Numbered from the stretch's first letter, positions 8,035-16,655 are shown. The stretch: DNA of 45,564 nt from Mesotoga sp. UBA6090 (GCF_002435945.1 NZ_DIXC01000058.1:1-45564), one strand, 5' to 3'. Notes: generated by a model from the letters alone, not told the origin. A program made the numbers and translations.

Positions 8035-10137
8035 ATGCTCTCAACAGACCATGTAGATATTCCGACAGAACTAATAAGGGCGCAGGAGGAAGAAAGGCTG
8101 GTGGTCTTCGCGGGTGCTGGTGTTTCGATGGCCTCGCCGTCAAACATACCCGGTTTTGTCGATCTCGCAAAGGCCGTCGCGAAAAGCTACGGCCAAAAAT
8201 ACTACGCAAAACAGCAGAGAGTGCAGCCTCCGGACGTCTTCCTCGGTAGTCTTGACTCGAAGAATGACAGACAAGGTGTCCACGAAATTGTGAAGCAGAT
8301 AATGAGTGAACAAACTTCTAGGCCATCAAAGCTTCACAACCTTATTCCTCTTCTATTCAAAAGCGCCCGGGACCTCAAAATCGTAACTACAAATTACGAC
8401 GCGCACTTTCTAACCGTCTTGAAGAATTATGGAGAGAGGTACGACGGCTTCGATATCTTCAAAGCGCCCGCTCTACCGAGAGGCAACGACTTCAGGGGAA
8501 TAGTATATCTACATGGAAACGTGGAACAAGATTCGAGGTGGCTTGTAGTAACTAACAGGGACTTCGGAAGAGCTTACCTCACCGAAGGTTGGGCGAGGGA
8601 CTTTCTTAGGGACCTGTACCTATCAAACTACACGGTTCTCTTCATAGGATACAGTCACAGAGATACCATAGTCGATTACCTCGCCAGAGGACTGGACATA
8701 AGGCAGTCGAACAGATACGCACTTGTCAGCGCGAACGATGCCGAGAGGTGGAAAGAGATTAACGTGATTCCCGTTTCTTATCCACTTACACCCGAAAAGA
8801 AGAAAGTTCATTACGAACTCCAAAAGGCTCTTGAAAACTGGACTTACCTTGCCAGTTCAGATCTGGAAACCCATACTGAAAGAATCAACCATATTGCTAG
8901 CAAGAAACCCGGCAAAGATCAGAAGGCTGACAGCTACCTTACATACTGTCTCAACCGTGAAGACCTTACTGAGGTCTTTTGTCGTTTCGCAGAGGACTTC
9001 GCATGGGTGGAATGGCTAGATTCGAAAGCGATGTTGGACAGCCTCTTTCGCGAGGAAGAGACTCTCACGGAGATCGAAAAGTCTCTCGCCCGCTGGTTCG
9101 TAAGAACCGCTTTCGAAAGCAGCAGCCAGGAACACCTGACTTTCTTGGCCTCCAGAAAATCATCCCTGAACCCATATCTGGTCTCTTCAATCGTGGAGCA
9201 CATGGCAGACAATGATTTGAACATTCCCGATACCTGTCAGGCAGAATGGTTGAATCTGATCCTCAACAACTGGCACAAAGGGGAAACTCCAGGTCTCGCA
9301 ATGCTGAAAGCCTTGAAGAAGGTCGATGTCACCACAAACTCATGGATAATCACAAAGGCCATTCAGAACTTCTTTTCTCTTTCTCAGACTGGGAAATCGG
9401 CGAAGCTTTCCCTCTTTCACAGGCAGTATGATCTTGAGCCTCTCGTCAAACCCGATTGCTTGAAGAAATTCTGGTTTGAGATCATTGAATCGAACCTTGA
9501 CACTCTACACGAAGATATCCTTTCGATTCTCACTTCGCAGCTAATGAAGGCCGTCACAGACATGTCGGTAATTAACAGTTCTGTAAGAGAGTACGACAGC
9601 ATCTGCAGCGCGAGAAAGACCATCGAAGAGAGCGAGCCGGAATCAAACCCGGAATGGCTTCATATCTATATAGATCTCGTACGTGATACCATCCTTTACT
9701 TGATAAAAACCGACAACAAAGCCAGGAACTTCTATTACGAATGGTGGAGGCGATCCAGGGCACCTATTCTGTGGCGTATGCTGCTGTATGCGGTCTCAAA
9801 AGACCACCACTGTACACACGAATACCGAACAGAAATCATTATCGACAGAAGTTGGCTGACCAATTCTGTTCTTAAGGAAGAGGTTTCCAGTATACTGATT
9901 GACTCCTTTTGCAGCGCATCCAAGTTTCAGCAAGAAAGTATTGTCGAAACCCTTAGGAAGGAAATCACCAATTCGGAGAGAATAGAAGATAAAGCGGTCA
10001 GACAGAGTTCGTACGCTTCAATTCTGGCTATTATCCTATCGATTGAAGAATCCGAAAGCGATTCTCCCGAGATTAAAAGATCGATCGAGAGTATTAAATC
10101 AACCCTCTTAGACAATACTAGTCGAGGCAACAATTGA
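8035..10137 (+). CDS. SIR2-domain protein, probable anti-phage NADase
   Basis: 700 residues. The N-terminal third is a SIR2-like NAD-binding domain: VVFAGAGVSMA (about 23-33), TTNYDAHF (about 118-125), the catalytic-type His in VYLHGNV (about 158) and IGYSHRDTIVDY (about 206-217). The remaining 400 residues are helical with no domain I can name with certainty; the layout fits defence-associated sirtuins, which kill infected cells by consuming NAD. A ribosome site (AGGTGG) precedes the ATG. It is a single-gene unit with no TIR, APAZ or Argonaute partner nearby. Its TGA overlaps the ATG of the permease gene (TGATG), which would couple a defence gene to an importer. Codon use looks GC-richer than the genes that follow. 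Confidence 0.78.
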   Translation: MLSTDHVDIPTELIRAQEEERLVVFAGAGVSMASPSNIPGFVDLAKAVAKSYGQKYYAKQQRVQPPDVFLGSLDSKNDRQGVHEIVKQIMSEQTSRPSKLHNLIPLLFKSARDLKIVTTNYDAHFLTVLKNYGERYDGFDIFKAPALPRGNDFRGIVYLHGNVEQDSRWLVVTNRDFGRAYLTEGWARDFLRDLYLSNYTVLFIGYSHRDTIVDYLARGLDIRQSNRYALVSANDAERWKEINVIPVSYPLTPEKKKVHYELQKALENWTYLASSDLETHTERINHIASKKPGKDQKADSYLTYCLNREDLTEVFCRFAEDFAWVEWLDSKAMLDSLFREEETLTEIEKSLARWFVRTAFESSSQEHLTFLASRKSSLNPYLVSSIVEHMADNDLNIPDTCQAEWLNLILNNWHKGETPGLAMLKALKKVDVTTNSWIITKAIQNFFSLSQTGKSAKLSLFHRQYDLEPLVKPDCLKKFWFEIIESNLDTLHEDILSILTSQLMKAVTDMSVINSSVREYDSICSARKTIEESEPESNPEWLHIYIDLVRDTILYLIKTDNKARNFYYEWWRRSRAPILWRMLLYAVSKDHHCTHEYRTEIIIDRSWLTNSVLKEEVSSILIDSFCSASKFQQESIVETLRKEITNSERIEDKAVRQSSYASILAIILSIEESESDSPEIKRSIESIKSTLLDNTSRGNN

Positions 10138-12065
10138 TGACTTTATTGCTAACTTTGCCGGCAATTCTTATAGTCATCTTGATTGGGTTCGTTCCAGTTT
10201 TCAAAGCTTTTTTGGACGCAAGTATAGTCGACGGACTTCTGAGCGTATCAAACTTTCAGTACATCATTCAGGACAATGGGTTTTTCTTTAGTCTTAAGAT
10301 TTCTATCTTATGGGCTTTCTTGAACACAATTATTATCCTTTGTCTAGGTTTACTAATTGCTCACTTCCTAAACGAAATGAAAAGATGGAAGACGCTGTAT
10401 CTTGCTTTGCTTGTACCTTGGGGGATACCGTTGTATATTGGAGTTCCAATATGGAGATCAATCATTCATCGCGGAAGCGGTTTTTCTCCACTCAATCTTA
10501 TTGGACTCGACATCAATATGCTTACTGATCCGATGTCAGCATTCTTGTCAGCTCTCTTTGTTAGTGTCTGGTTCGGTCTTCCGATAACTGTTTTTGTGCT
10601 CTGGGGGGCGATGGCAACTATTCCAAAAGGACTTACTGACTCTGTTAAATTAGATGGCGGAACCAACACAACTCTCCTTTTCAATCTCTATCTTCCAACA
10701 TTGAAACCTACTTTGGTTACAATGTTTGTTCTCAACTTCTTGAAATTCATGAAAGAGTTCTCTGTAGTCTTTTTGATGACAGATGGGGGTCCACCTTTAG
10801 TATCAGGCTTCACCAAAAGAAGTATCATAGGTGCTACAACAACTTTGGACATCTTCATTTACGATATTTTTATGGGAAGAAACGAAACCGGAATTGTCTC
10901 CGCATACTCTGTTCTAACTCTCTTGGTTGTTGCTTTCATGATGGTACTGTGGTTTCTTTCGAGTAGAGAAAAACCAAACCTGATATTCTTAATAACTATT
11001 ACTCTTGTTGCTCATCTTGCAGTTGGAGGATGTTCAGGGCTTATTATTGGTCCTCTCTACTTATTGACATTTTATAGAAGAGGATGTTTTGCTCCAGTTC
11101 TTTTAGCAGATATTGCAACTAACCTGATAACGGTCCTTTCTCTGGGATTTCTCAAAGGGCTAAATCCAGCAACGATAGTATCCTTTCTTGTCTTCATGAT
11201 CATTAGAAAACAAGCTGGAAGTCAAAGAGTCTTTCGAGGGAGTGAAAGGGCTTTCAAAATAATGAAGTATCTCTTGATCTCCGGAGTGATCATCGCTGCT
11301 TTACTACCTTTGGTTCATCTTCTATGGATAAGCCTTTCGGCTGTGTCTACAACTTTCATCGATTCTCCCCTACCAAAATTCCTTACTCTTGGCAACTTCA
11401 AAAGAGTTATGAAAGAAGAACGAATTCTACGGGTTTTTTTTAATACTCTTCTGGTTTCAGCACTAACGGGAATATTAACGCCTCTGCTGACTTTTCATTT
11501 GGCTTCATTTCTTAGGAAACATAGGGGGACTTTCTCTGACCTAATGATTGTTCTGCTAAATATGGCCGGTGTGATTGGTGGAATGCACACTCTTGTACCT
11601 CTATACAATCTCTTCAATTCTATCGGAATGATAGACAGCTATTTTCCGATAATACTTATATACTCAGCGCATGCAATACCATTCTCAGTATTCACAATCA
11701 GAACTTACTTATCTACTATCCCGGCAAGTCTTGAGGACCAAGCTCGAATTGATGGGCTTGGCTCAGTGGGATACAATTACCGAATTCTTCTTCCTCTATC
11801 AAAACCAGTTCTAACAACTTCATTCATTGTGGCTTTTCTAGGTGCATGGAATGGATTTCTCGTTCCGCTACTGTTCATTTTTTCAGATAGCAAATACACC
11901 ATAGGTGTGAAACTGTATTCCTATGTTGGAAGTCTAGGCTCCGGTTATACCCAGTGGAATCTTTTCGGAGCTGCCGCAGTTATTAACTTGCTGATTATGG
12001 GTCTTGTGTTTTATACTTTTAGAGGACATCTTGGAAAGACACCTTTATCTGAACACTATGAATAG
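10137..12065 (+). CDS. Fused MalF-MalG type ABC importer permease
   Basis: 642 residues from the ATG at 10137 (a TTG just before is also in frame). The first half is a MalF/UgpA-like permease with EAA-type coupling loop TIPKGLTDSVKLDGG…LYLPTLKP (about 163-190). A linker of three to four extra hydrophobic segments (about 270-375) follows. The second half is a MalG/UgpE-like permease with coupling loop TIPASLEDQARIDGLG…ILLPLSKP (about 528-555). In relatives these are two separate proteins, so one chain here replaces a heterodimer. No ATPase is encoded nearby; a shared MsmX-type ATPase elsewhere is likely. The stop codon directly abuts the putative Moco riboswitch, after which the matching binding protein is encoded. 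The substrate is unknown, although carbohydrates are usual for the family. Confidence 0.85.
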   Translation: MTLLLTLPAILIVILIGFVPVFKAFLDASIVDGLLSVSNFQYIIQDNGFFFSLKISILWAFLNTIIILCLGLLIAHFLNEMKRWKTLYLALLVPWGIPLYIGVPIWRSIIHRGSGFSPLNLIGLDINMLTDPMSAFLSALFVSVWFGLPITVFVLWGAMATIPKGLTDSVKLDGGTNTTLLFNLYLPTLKPTLVTMFVLNFLKFMKEFSVVFLMTDGGPPLVSGFTKRSIIGATTTLDIFIYDIFMGRNETGIVSAYSVLTLLVVAFMMVLWFLSSREKPNLIFLITITLVAHLAVGGCSGLIIGPLYLLTFYRRGCFAPVLLADIATNLITVLSLGFLKGLNPATIVSFLVFMIIRKQAGSQRVFRGSERAFKIMKYLLISGVIIAALLPLVHLLWISLSAVSTTFIDSPLPKFLTLGNFKRVMKEERILRVFFNTLLVSALTGILTPLLTFHLASFLRKHRGTFSDLMIVLLNMAGVIGGMHTLVPLYNLFNSIGMIDSYFPIILIYSAHAIPFSVFTIRTYLSTIPASLEDQARIDGLGSVGYNYRILLPLSKPVLTTSFIVAFLGAWNGFLVPLLFIFSDSKYTIGVKLYSYVGSLGSGYTQWNLFGAAAVINLLIMGLVFYTFRGHLGKTPLSEHYE

Positions 12066-12161
12066 CCCTCCGAGCTCTCATTCCTAAGGCATCCCGCTAT
12101 GGTTTTGAGCCGTTAGGGTATGGTTGGAAACGGCCATGCCTCCCGAATTTGGAAAGGAGGT
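12066..12161 (+). promoter_or_regulatory. Moco/Tuco-type riboswitch (molybdenum or tungsten cofactor RNA)
   Basis: The 5' end CCCTCCGAGC and the 3' block GCCTCCCGA…GGAAAGGAGG match my recollection of the Moco RNA motif known from moaA leaders. Pairings seen directly: CCTCC 12067-12071 with GGAGG 12156-12160, closing the whole element; AGGCAT 12087-12092 with ATGCCT 12136-12141; CCC 12093-12095 with GGG 12116-12118; and GGTTG 12122-12126 with CGGCC 12131-12135 around a GAAA tetraloop. A competing pairing joins CCTCC 12139-12143 to the same GGAGG. The GGAGG is the ribosome site of the GTG at 12166, so control would be translational. It fills the gap between permease and binding-protein genes exactly. 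Whether Mo or W cofactor is sensed cannot be told. Confidence 0.78.
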
Positions 12162-12165
12162 AGAC

Positions 12166-13560
12166 GTGAAGCTATTGAAGCTTCTGATTTGCTTTATTCT
12201 TTTGCCTACTGTGGCCTTCTCAATTCAGATCAATGTTAACGGCTCTTCTTGGAAGACCTGGGATGATTCTTTGCAGCAGTTCGCCTACGAAAGCTCATAT
12301 GGGAAAATTATCCCCATGTCAGATGTTGTACCTATTCTAGTTCAAGAAGCAGATACTCTGAGAGTTACTGCTGCAAATGGAATTCTGGAAGTAGTAGATC
12401 CCAACAGTAATCTCATTCTGAAAGAAGGTGAATGGTTACTTGAAGGACACGAAACTCTCGGAGAGATCCTTTCGGTAGAAATAGAAGGAGAGATTCTCGA
12501 TTCGCGTTCAATAGAAATTTGGCTTGATTGGGAAGGAATCTCCGCACTGAAATCAATTATTGCAAGGTTTGGCGAACTGCATCAGATAGAAATCAACGTT
12601 CAAGAAGTCCCGAAAGCTGCGAGCAAACTGAGAGCAATAGTAAGAGCGGGCGGACGAGTTCCCGACATCGTAATGGTAAGTTCAAGCGACATTTATGATC
12701 TTGTTTGGGAAGACGCCGTTCAACCTCTTGATTACATTGACCCAATTAATCTTTCGGGAAGAAATTCATTTACTTATAATGAAAGACTTTGGGCTATTCC
12801 ATTTTATGCAGATACCCAGCTCGCTCTGTTCAACAGAAAAGTCGTAGAAAACATCGATGGCAACTGGACGCTTGAAGAATTCGAATCAATTTCGCAGAAT
12901 CTTGGTGAACTTGCCGCAGGCTGGAATATCTATTCAGCGTACTGGTTTGTTCCTTTTCAACTGGGATTTGGAAAGAGTTCCTTAATAGAAGATGGTGAAT
13001 TAATCATAACCGATCAACCAACGATAAGTGCCCTTGCGTACCTTGTTGACAAAGTTAGGGACGGAACATTCCGAACCTTGGAGAGAGATGCAATGGTAAG
13101 CCTATTTGCAGCCGGAAAAACAGGAATTATTCTATCTGGTTCATACATGATTCCTCAGCTGGAAGAGATCGATCTTGATTATGGAATAGTACCCTTCCCT
13201 TTTCCGCTTCGCCCGCTGCTTGATTACAAAGGGTTTTCAATTGCGAAGAAAACTAGATCCCCAATTCTAGCAAGACAAATCATAGAACATTTGACGTCGG
13301 TGAAGATTCAGCAGATATTTTGCGAAAACACTTACAAGATTCCTGCAAACCAGTCAGCTTTGAAAATCATTGATCTCCCTGAGGGTATGAAGAGAAGTAT
13401 GGAAAACGGATATCCAATTCCATGTAGTCCGCTTTACGGACTGTACAAGAACACTATGTGGAAGCTTCTCAATCTCGCTCTTTCTGGGAAGATGGAAGTA
13501 GGAGCCGTGCTTGAAAGTGGCCAAGAAATCATTTATGAAAATTATGAAGGTATGGAATGA
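12166..13560 (+). CDS. Sugar-type extracellular solute-binding protein with an SUOX-like N-terminal segment
   Basis: I choose GTG 12166, five bases after AGGAGGT; an in-frame ATG at 12124 lies inside the riboswitch. 464 residues: signal peptide (KLLKLLICFILLPTVAFS), then about 100 residues with a pattern like one molybdopterin-domain (sulfite-oxidase-like) repeat (IPMSDVVPIL…LRVTAANGILEVV). A family-1 binding-protein core follows, starting around IEIWLDWEG, with hinge-like segments VPDIVMVSSSDIYDL, WAIPFYADTQLALFNRK and FAAGKTGIILSGSYMI. It should deliver ligand to the fused permease just upstream. The presence of a cofactor riboswitch in front is unusual for this family and suggests the ligand or function relates to Mo/W cofactor use. 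Its stop overlaps the next ATG (ATGA). Confidence 0.8.
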   Translation: MKLLKLLICFILLPTVAFSIQINVNGSSWKTWDDSLQQFAYESSYGKIIPMSDVVPILVQEADTLRVTAANGILEVVDPNSNLILKEGEWLLEGHETLGEILSVEIEGEILDSRSIEIWLDWEGISALKSIIARFGELHQIEINVQEVPKAASKLRAIVRAGGRVPDIVMVSSSDIYDLVWEDAVQPLDYIDPINLSGRNSFTYNERLWAIPFYADTQLALFNRKVVENIDGNWTLEEFESISQNLGELAAGWNIYSAYWFVPFQLGFGKSSLIEDGELIITDQPTISALAYLVDKVRDGTFRTLERDAMVSLFAAGKTGIILSGSYMIPQLEEIDLDYGIVPFPFPLRPLLDYKGFSIAKKTRSPILARQIIEHLTSVKIQQIFCENTYKIPANQSALKIIDLPEGMKRSMENGYPIPCSPLYGLYKNTMWKLLNLALSGKMEVGAVLESGQEIIYENYEGME

Positions 13561-15425
13561 GGAAGTTCCTTATGTTGCTACTAACCGTGTTTATCTCAGC
13601 TTCTACAATGCTTTCAATAACAGTTTCGAGAGTTGGTAATGACAATACGTTTGCTTTTGAAAGAAACGATTTCCCTAAAGTGATTTTTACCGTCAGGTAC
13701 GAAGGAATAGCGTTGGATGGCGGGCCAAACTGGGGAGAACAAATTCGTTTCGAGGGGATTCCCGTAGTCTCTATCTTGGAATACTTAGGTGGAATGTCAG
13801 AAGGTGAATTTCTAGAGGTTGTAGCTTCCGATGGATATTCAAAGGTATTTCCATTTGAGGCAATCTATGGGGGTACCCCACTTGGAAAACCCTTTATTGG
13901 TTATACAGACGAAAGACCTTATTTTGTATTCAATGGTAACGATGGAGAGGTGTCAAATAAAGATATGCTAAATGCACTCGGCGAAGAATTTTCTCACTAC
14001 AAGGGGGAAAAGCCTTCGGCCAAGGGTCTTCTCATGAAAGACGTATTCCAGCTTATTATAAGTTCCAGTGACTCAGGTTTTCCCGAATCCAGAACTGTTG
14101 ATGTCTCATTTGAAGAAACTCGATGGGAGATTGCTGTGCGTGGAATGACTGAAAGCAAATTCACTTCAAGCGACTTCGACAAAATGAAGGGTGATTCATC
14201 ATTATTCAACACTATAGATATAGAAAGAAAGGAATCAATTTCCTCCTACAGTGCTGTTCCTCTGGGAGTAGTAATCTACAGTTCATCACATGGTCCTTCT
14301 GACTGGAGCCTTTCTAAGAGTCTCTGGGATACCGGTTACGATATAACTCTCGTAGCAGAAGACGGATACTCGGTAACCTTCAACACTTCAGAAGTTTCCT
14401 TTGACAGTATCTACTTAACCGATGAAGTTGATGGCATCTTGCATGAACCATCAGTCGTAGGAGAGATATCGGGAAATCTGTGGGTGAAAAAACTCTCCAT
14501 GATCGAAATGGAAGTGAAAGTCGTTGATGAACGGAGAGAGAACTACCGCCTTACTGTTCGTTCAGCAGAAAAGGAGAAGGAGTTCTCAATTGCTGATCTT
14601 GAAAGCAATCGGTACTACATTGAGGACTATGGACAGTACACAACGTTGGCTGGAAGCGTTAGGGGAGCAATTTACGGAGGAGTCTCTATGAAGTCATTAA
14701 TTTCAGAAGTGGTAGAACTCAACCCCGAGTCCACGATAAAAATAACAGCTGTTGACGGTTATGAAATGATTTACTCAGCGAGAGATATTCTGAACGAAGA
14801 AGAAGGTATCTGGATAATTGCTTTAAAACAGGACGGTGAATACTTGCCGGAAGACCCTGGATATCTCAGGACAATAAAGGTTGGCCCAAGTCGCCCAAAT
14901 ATTGACGGACATTCATCTATCTCTATGGTAAGCGATATAGAGATTGTCAATAAAGAGTATTCTGATTACACCCTGAAGATCACTGGCTTCATCGAATTTC
15001 TGCTGGACAGATCAACTATTGACTCAGGAGTAAGCTGTCATAAGCAAAATGTAGTTTACACAAATAAAGGCGAAGATTTTTCCTACTCTGGAATACCTCT
15101 CTGGCTTCTATTTGCCTTTTCTGACGATCCTGACTATGCCCCGCACATGCAGGATAGCTCGATAATCTCTTACAACTCTTCTCTAGCTGAAAAGGGTTAC
15201 AAAGTGGAGATAATTGCAGAAGATGGGTTCGCTATTACACTTGATTCTAAAGAGCTCCACATGAACAATGGAGTTATCCTCGCAACAACCAAGAACAATG
15301 AAGAACTACCTGAGGATGAATGGCCGCTAGTTCTTGTTTGGGACAAAACAATTGTACCGCCCGAAGGAATAAAATCAGTAAAGAAAGTGGCACAAATAAA
15401 TCTGCTGGTCGGCAAGTATCAATAA
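13557..15425 (+). CDS. Secreted protein with four sulfite-oxidase-like (molybdopterin-fold) repeats
   Basis: 622 residues with a signal peptide (LMLLLTVFISASTMLS). Four divergent modules of about 140 residues share a core: a GIPV/VPLG/VSMK/IPLW hydrophobic entry, then VVASDGYSKVF, LVAEDGYSVTF, ITAVDGYEMIY and IIAEDGFAITL, and a strand near each end (for example MVSDIEIV). This is the pattern of the oxidoreductase molybdopterin-binding domain. The Mo-ligand Cys is absent from modules 1-3. Module 4 has the protein's only Cys after the signal peptide (residue 494, SCHKQN) near where the ligand would be. It is translationally coupled to the binding protein and under the same riboswitch, so it probably acts outside the cell with the importer. 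Catalysis is doubtful; a binding role is as likely. Confidence 0.65.
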   Translation: MRKFLMLLLTVFISASTMLSITVSRVGNDNTFAFERNDFPKVIFTVRYEGIALDGGPNWGEQIRFEGIPVVSILEYLGGMSEGEFLEVVASDGYSKVFPFEAIYGGTPLGKPFIGYTDERPYFVFNGNDGEVSNKDMLNALGEEFSHYKGEKPSAKGLLMKDVFQLIISSSDSGFPESRTVDVSFEETRWEIAVRGMTESKFTSSDFDKMKGDSSLFNTIDIERKESISSYSAVPLGVVIYSSSHGPSDWSLSKSLWDTGYDITLVAEDGYSVTFNTSEVSFDSIYLTDEVDGILHEPSVVGEISGNLWVKKLSMIEMEVKVVDERRENYRLTVRSAEKEKEFSIADLESNRYYIEDYGQYTTLAGSVRGAIYGGVSMKSLISEVVELNPESTIKITAVDGYEMIYSARDILNEEEGIWIIALKQDGEYLPEDPGYLRTIKVGPSRPNIDGHSSISMVSDIEIVNKEYSDYTLKITGFIEFLLDRSTIDSGVSCHKQNVVYTNKGEDFSYSGIPLWLLFAFSDDPDYAPHMQDSSIISYNSSLAEKGYKVEIIAEDGFAITLDSKELHMNNGVILATTKNNEELPEDEWPLVLVWDKTIVPPEGIKSVKKVAQINLLVGKYQ

Positions 15426-15441
15426 TCACTATTGGATCATA

Positions 15442-15474
15442 GGGACAGTGTTATCACTTGGATTTCACTGTCCC
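15442..15474 (+). terminator. Terminator-like hairpin after the Moco-linked operon
   Basis: Perfect 9-bp stem GGGACAGTG / CACTGTCCC with a 15-base loop, 16 bases after the stop of the repeat protein, followed by AATTATTACCTT. The T-tract is weak. Confidence 0.6.
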
Positions 15475-15640
15475 AATTATTACCTTAAAAGATTACATAC
15501 GATGCGGTTGCTTCACAAGACATCTTCTGTTACTTAATCCTCAATACAATTCTCTTTGAGAACACCTATCTCCAACAGCTGCCAAAAATTAAGAATTTCT
15601 CCATTAATTGCATATGCAAGCCTTAGATTAAGCATAATAC

Positions 15641-15659
15641 ATCCTAATCGCTTTAGGAT
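15641..15659. promoter_or_regulatory. Candidate operator for the SorC regulator
   Basis: A perfect inverted repeat ATCCTAA-TCGCT-TTAGGAT lies 55 bases upstream of the SorC start in an AT-rich leader. SorC/LsrR regulators commonly bind such sites in front of their own operon. The remaining leader (15475-15713) has a strong ribosome site GAGGTGA just before 15714 and no gene. Confidence 0.45.
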
Positions 15660-15713
15660 AATTCTTAGAGGGGATTCTATAATCATTAAATAAATGCCCA
15701 TTGAGGTGAGCAA

Positions 15714-16655
15714 ATGCCCGAATACGATATGATGATTCGTGTCACATGGATGTACTACTGTGAAGACAAGACACAAAGCGAAATCAGCTCTATCCTGAAG
15801 GTGTCACGGCAGAAGGTGCAGAGACTTCTGAGAAAAGCAAAGGAACAGGGCTTGGTTCAGGTAAAAATCCTGAATTCTGTTCATAACTTGCTCTCAGTTG
15901 AGGGAAAGCTGAGAAAGGTATTTTCGATTCACGATGCTGTAGTTGTACCTACCGCCGAAGATGGCGAAGAACTCAGGAGAAGTCTTGCTCGCGCTGCAGC
16001 CAATTACCTGTCTCCTCAGCTCGAGAAGATAAGCATTCTTGGTTTGGGAAACGGGGCGACTCTTAGTCACCTTCCGAATTATTTCGATCCATCAATTACA
16101 TTCAAGAAGAATTTCAAGGTGGTCTCTCTACTGGGAAATTTGCTTAGGAATTACTCTTCGAACCCCACGAGCATTGGGATGAAGTTTTCGGATAGATTTG
16201 GAGTTCCTTATTATGGTCTTTGGGTCCCTTACAAACTCGACACAGTAGATGCAGTAGATACCGTGGTGAAACAGAAGGCCGTGTCTGAAGTACTTGAAAT
16301 TATTAAGAAGGTTGAAATTTCGGTAGTAGGAATAGGTAGCACCGTAAACAGAAACTTGAACAGCGGCATTGTAAATGAGGCGGAGATGAAATTGCTTAAA
16401 TCAATGGGTGCGGTAGGAGATATTCTTGGAAGATGGTTCAACATTGAGGGCAAATTTGTCTATGAAGAACTAAACAGGAGAGTTATTGGCGCAGATGTCA
16501 AGACACCAGGAAAGGCTATTGGAGTGGCTGGAGGCATCGAAAAAGCCGAGGCGATTCAGGGCGCACTCGAAGGAAATCTAATAGATGTACTTGTAACTGA
16601 TGAAAGCACTGCCGATACAATCCTTGAGAACAAATCTAGATTGAGTTCCAAATAA
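15714..16655 (+). CDS. SorC-family (LsrR/DeoR-like) sugar-sensing transcriptional regulator
   Basis: 313 residues. An N-terminal helix-turn-helix (IRVTWMYYCEDKTQSEISSILKVSRQKVQRLLRKAKEQGLV, split here at residues 7-50) is followed by the SorC sugar-binding domain: GLGNGATLSHL (about 102-112), the phosphate-sugar pocket region VGIGSTVNRN, the GAVGDILGRWFN signature (about 237-248) and a GVAGGIEKAEAI end. SorC proteins sense phosphorylated sugars made by a kinase of the same operon, here the FGGY kinase at 21140. It is the first gene of the operon and probably its repressor, acting through the inverted repeat at 15641-15659. Confidence 0.9.
   Translation: MPEYDMMIRVTWMYYCEDKTQSEISSILKVSRQKVQRLLRKAKEQGLVQVKILNSVHNLLSVEGKLRKVFSIHDAVVVPTAEDGEELRRSLARAAANYLSPQLEKISILGLGNGATLSHLPNYFDPSITFKKNFKVVSLLGNLLRNYSSNPTSIGMKFSDRFGVPYYGLWVPYKLDTVDAVDTVVKQKAVSEVLEIIKKVEISVVGIGSTVNRNLNSGIVNEAEMKLLKSMGAVGDILGRWFNIEGKFVYEELNRRVIGADVKTPGKAIGVAGGIEKAEAIQGALEGNLIDVLVTDESTADTILENKSRLSSK

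Noticed and set aside
12124..12165. ATG start for the solute-binding protein inside the RNA element
   Set aside because: No ribosome site; the GTG at 12166 is preceded by AGGAGGT and begins a proper signal peptide.
13557..15425. Active sulfite oxidase or nitrate reductase
   Set aside because: Three of four modules lack the metal-ligand Cys and no haem or partner subunits are encoded nearby.
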